DNA of 14,369 bases from contig JACZQQ010000048.1 of NCBI GenBank assembly GCA_022545645.1, positions 1 to 14,369 on the forward strand, written 5' to 3'. The translations under genes and the position numbers were made by a program. This document shows, one piece after another, positions 14,309 to 14,369 of this stretch. Every line of letters starts with the position of its first letter. The first letter of the stretch is position 1. This stretch comes from Acidobacteriota bacterium. GTDB taxonomy: Bacteria > Acidobacteriota > UBA6911 > RPQK01 > JADFOI01. The notes under the pieces are model-generated. The model saw nothing but the letters and a program-made list of their open reading frames with translations. It did no database searches and was not told the DNA's origin.

Positions 14309-14369
14309 ATGAGCACTATCTTGAGAAGATCGGTGGAAAGACCGGAGATTTTTCAACTCATTTCCTTTG
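14309..14369 (+). CDS. Possible start of an unidentified gene, cut by the window end
   Basis: From ATG 14309 the frame is open to the last base, giving MSTILRRSVERPEIFQLISF. The upstream bases are AT-rich, and no Shine-Dalgarno site is convincing. The minus strand is also open here, reading through to a TAG inside the palindrome end, so the alternative is the tail of a minus-strand gene. Neither fragment is recognisable. The 14270-14308 stretch shows nothing else. Confidence 0.25.
   Translation, partial: MSTILRRSVERPEIFQLISF

Overview
The window reads as ordinary bacterial chromosome of moderate GC, with typical Shine-Dalgarno sites and sigma70-like promoters. The organism carries outer-membrane TonB machinery, so it is Gram-negative. 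I suggest Acidobacteriota or a close relative. The reasons are the tonB-exbB-exbD-exbD-TPR operon, a SecF with a long helix-hairpin-helix-like periplasmic insertion, an IPT/NHL propeller gene next to tgt-yajC-secD-secF, and intergenic short-repeat elements. This placement is inference from gene content, not a computed phylogeny.

Layout. (1) 66-1046, plus strand: an exported TPR protein, convergent with recA (1218-2258, minus); an inverted AATTCAAAA-type repeat and a hairpin lie between them. (2) rpmB (2534-2731, plus), with its own promoter, lies between two inverted copies of a 56-57 bp hairpin element; the second copy fills the whole rpmB-rel gap. (3) rel (2789-4969, minus), a bifunctional (p)ppGpp synthetase/hydrolase with both catalytic centres intact. 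(4) A five-gene minus-strand operon from a strong promoter at 8369-8397 to a clear intrinsic terminator at 5072-5100: tonB, exbB, exbD, exbD and a TPR lipoprotein. (5) Minus-strand tgt-yajC-secD-secF (12850 to 8470), preceded by a gene for an IPT/NHL beta-propeller protein (13958 to 12969). (6) A large non-coding palindrome at 14012-14269, then about 100 bp holding at most the first codons of another gene.

How the genes work together. tgt makes the queuosine precursor in tRNA and is commonly linked to yajC-secDF, which use the proton-motive force to support Sec export. The Ton operon uses the same force to energise outer-membrane receptors, and its terminal lipoprotein is a plausible scaffold. 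RecA, Rel and ribosomal protein L28 cover recombination, stringent response and translation.

The most unusual content is intergenic. Four structured elements of three or four kinds (AT-rich tandem repeats, GGGGACTGTCCC hairpins, CANCTGA heptamers, and the roughly 258-bp palindrome) are built as inverted arms around a small core. Three of them begin at, or provide, stop codons of neighbouring genes. No complete novel protein system was found.
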